Below, piece by piece: positions 39,956 to 40,545 of a stretch of 40,545 nucleotides of DNA. The notes under the pieces are model-generated. The model worked only from the letters and a program-made list of their open reading frames with translations, was not told where the DNA came from and searched no databases. The position numbers and the translations under genes are program-made. Origin of the DNA: an uncultured Candidatus Woesearchaeota archaeon (GTDB lineage Archaea; Nanobdellota; Nanobdellia; Woesearchaeales; B29-G15); the NCBI GenBank assembly GCA_903915225.1, contig CAIWSB010000012.1:1-40545 (forward strand). Direction: 5' to 3'. The first letter of the stretch is position 1; each line of letters begins with the position of its first letter.

Positions 39956-40318
39956 ATGGTAAAGGTTCTTGTGGTGGACGATTCAAGTCTTACTAGAGCC
40001 ATTCTCACAAAGACCCTTATGGAAGCAGGCCACAGTGTGGTTAGTGCTGGAAATGGAAAAACTGCCATGGATGTTTTCACAGTTGAGCGCCCTGAACTGG
40101 TGCTGACTGATCTTATGATGCCCGAGATGGATGGCATTGAGTTGGCCAAACTAATTCGCGCCCGAGACAACAAGGTCCCAATAATTCTTCTAAGTGCAGA
40201 ATTCAACAAGGAGATTAAGCTAAGGAGCGAAAAGGTGGGGATAAACGATTACCTTTTCAAGAATTTCGAGAAAAAGGACCTTCTCAGGAAAGTGGAGACG
40301 CTGTTGGAGAGGAGATAA
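39956..40318 (+). CDS. CheY-like response regulator receiver
   Basis: A 120-residue single receiver domain. VLVVDDSSLTR (about 4-14) with the acidic pair, phospho-acceptor Asp in LVLTDLMMPEMDG (Asp near 53), the Ser of ILLSAE (about 80-85) where Thr/Ser is conserved, and the Lys of YLFKNFEKKDLL (about 100-111). No output domain, so it acts through protein contacts. No histidine kinase is in the window. The stop overlaps the next ATG (TAATG), so it is coupled to the membrane protein that follows. Confidence 0.85.
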   Translation: MVKVLVVDDSSLTRAILTKTLMEAGHSVVSAGNGKTAMDVFTVERPELVLTDLMMPEMDGIELAKLIRARDNKVPIILLSAEFNKEIKLRSEKVGINDYLFKNFEKKDLLRKVETLLERR

Positions 40319-40545
40319 TGGAGTACATCCCCCAAAAAGAGATTGAGAAGAGGCACTACAGTACATTCCGCTATGTTTACATAACACTCATACTAATAAT
40401 TCTTTTAATAATCGCAACAGCGGCGGTCCTGATTAACCAAGGCTACAAACCTACTGTTGCGCTATTTGAGAGTTTCCACATTGTTACCCATTTCCCCCAG
40501 TTCAGCTCCAACTCTGTGCTCATTTCGCTGTTCTCAATAATAGGG
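40318..40545 (+). CDS. Membrane protein, N-terminal part (runs off the window)
   Basis: 76 residues are visible, MEYIPQKEIEKRHYSTFRYV and onward. One clear membrane helix (YITLILIILLIIATAAVLIN) precedes an extracellular or pore-like stretch, and another hydrophobic segment begins at the window end (SVLISLFSIIG). The start overlaps the receiver gene stop. Two-helix ion channels begin this way, but too little is present to name it. Confidence 0.6.
   Translation, partial: MEYIPQKEIEKRHYSTFRYVYITLILIILLIIATAAVLINQGYKPTVALFESFHIVTHFPQFSSNSVLISLFSIIG

Overview
The window reads as chromosomal DNA of an archaeon. Most genes sit about 25 nt downstream of an AT-rich TATA box, many with no leader. Other signs are a tRNA-Ile gene with a bulge-helix-bulge type intron after position 37, tRNA genes without an encoded CCA, TrmB-like winged-helix regulators, and a beta-propeller lipoprotein of a type known from archaea. 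Small intergenic spaces, many lipoproteins of unknown role and large lineage-specific families suggest a DPANN-type or other uncultured lineage, but no rRNA or marker gene fixes the taxon. No transposase, integrase or CRISPR array was seen.

Layout. 1-7.4 kb is an unstable region: three B12-binding-type radical SAM genes on the minus strand (one broken by an in-frame TGA), a shredded small gene, a 60-bp direct repeat, a short AbrB-like gene and a copied tRNA-Leu 3' end. Also here is the first of two divergent pairs controlled by TrmB-like regulators. 7.4-10.7 kb holds a secreted beta-propeller lipoprotein, a small lipoprotein, tRNA-Thr and a helical protein. 10.7-15.2 kb holds an unusual 897-aa DHH phosphoesterase in which a homologous domain is present on both sides of the catalytic core. 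It is cotranscribed with a P-loop kinase-like protein and divergent from the second TrmB-like regulator; tRNA-Val and tRNA-Gly follow. 15.2-18.2 kb holds a Nudix hydrolase, an alpha/beta hydrolase and a beta-CASP metallo-beta-lactamase protein.

18.4-30.5 kb is the most striking part. Two tandem arrays of 6 and 8 small paralogous genes (14 in all), of a family I do not recognise, flank an FG-GAP-like lipoprotein, a MopE-like secreted protein and an AMP-forming acetyl-CoA synthetase. Every member ends in the same motif (ELM..VF.PLD.Q), and neighbours touch or overlap. Both arrays, the three genes between them and a later pair of helical-repeat genes share a promoter/leader layout: TATA box, 26-29 nt, a run of 4-6 G, then the start codon.

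30.5-36.6 kb holds two membrane proteins, tRNA-Ile(UAU, with intron) and tRNA-Glu followed by a possible structured RNA. It continues with a MazF-like toxin-antitoxin pair, a second FG-GAP-like lipoprotein, a deoxynucleoside kinase-like protein and two tandem PPR/TPR-like repeat proteins. 36.6-39.8 kb is a compact minus-strand operon ispD-ispE-ABC ATPase-ABC permease, notable because archaea normally use mevalonate routes. The window ends with a CheY-like receiver and the start of a membrane protein.
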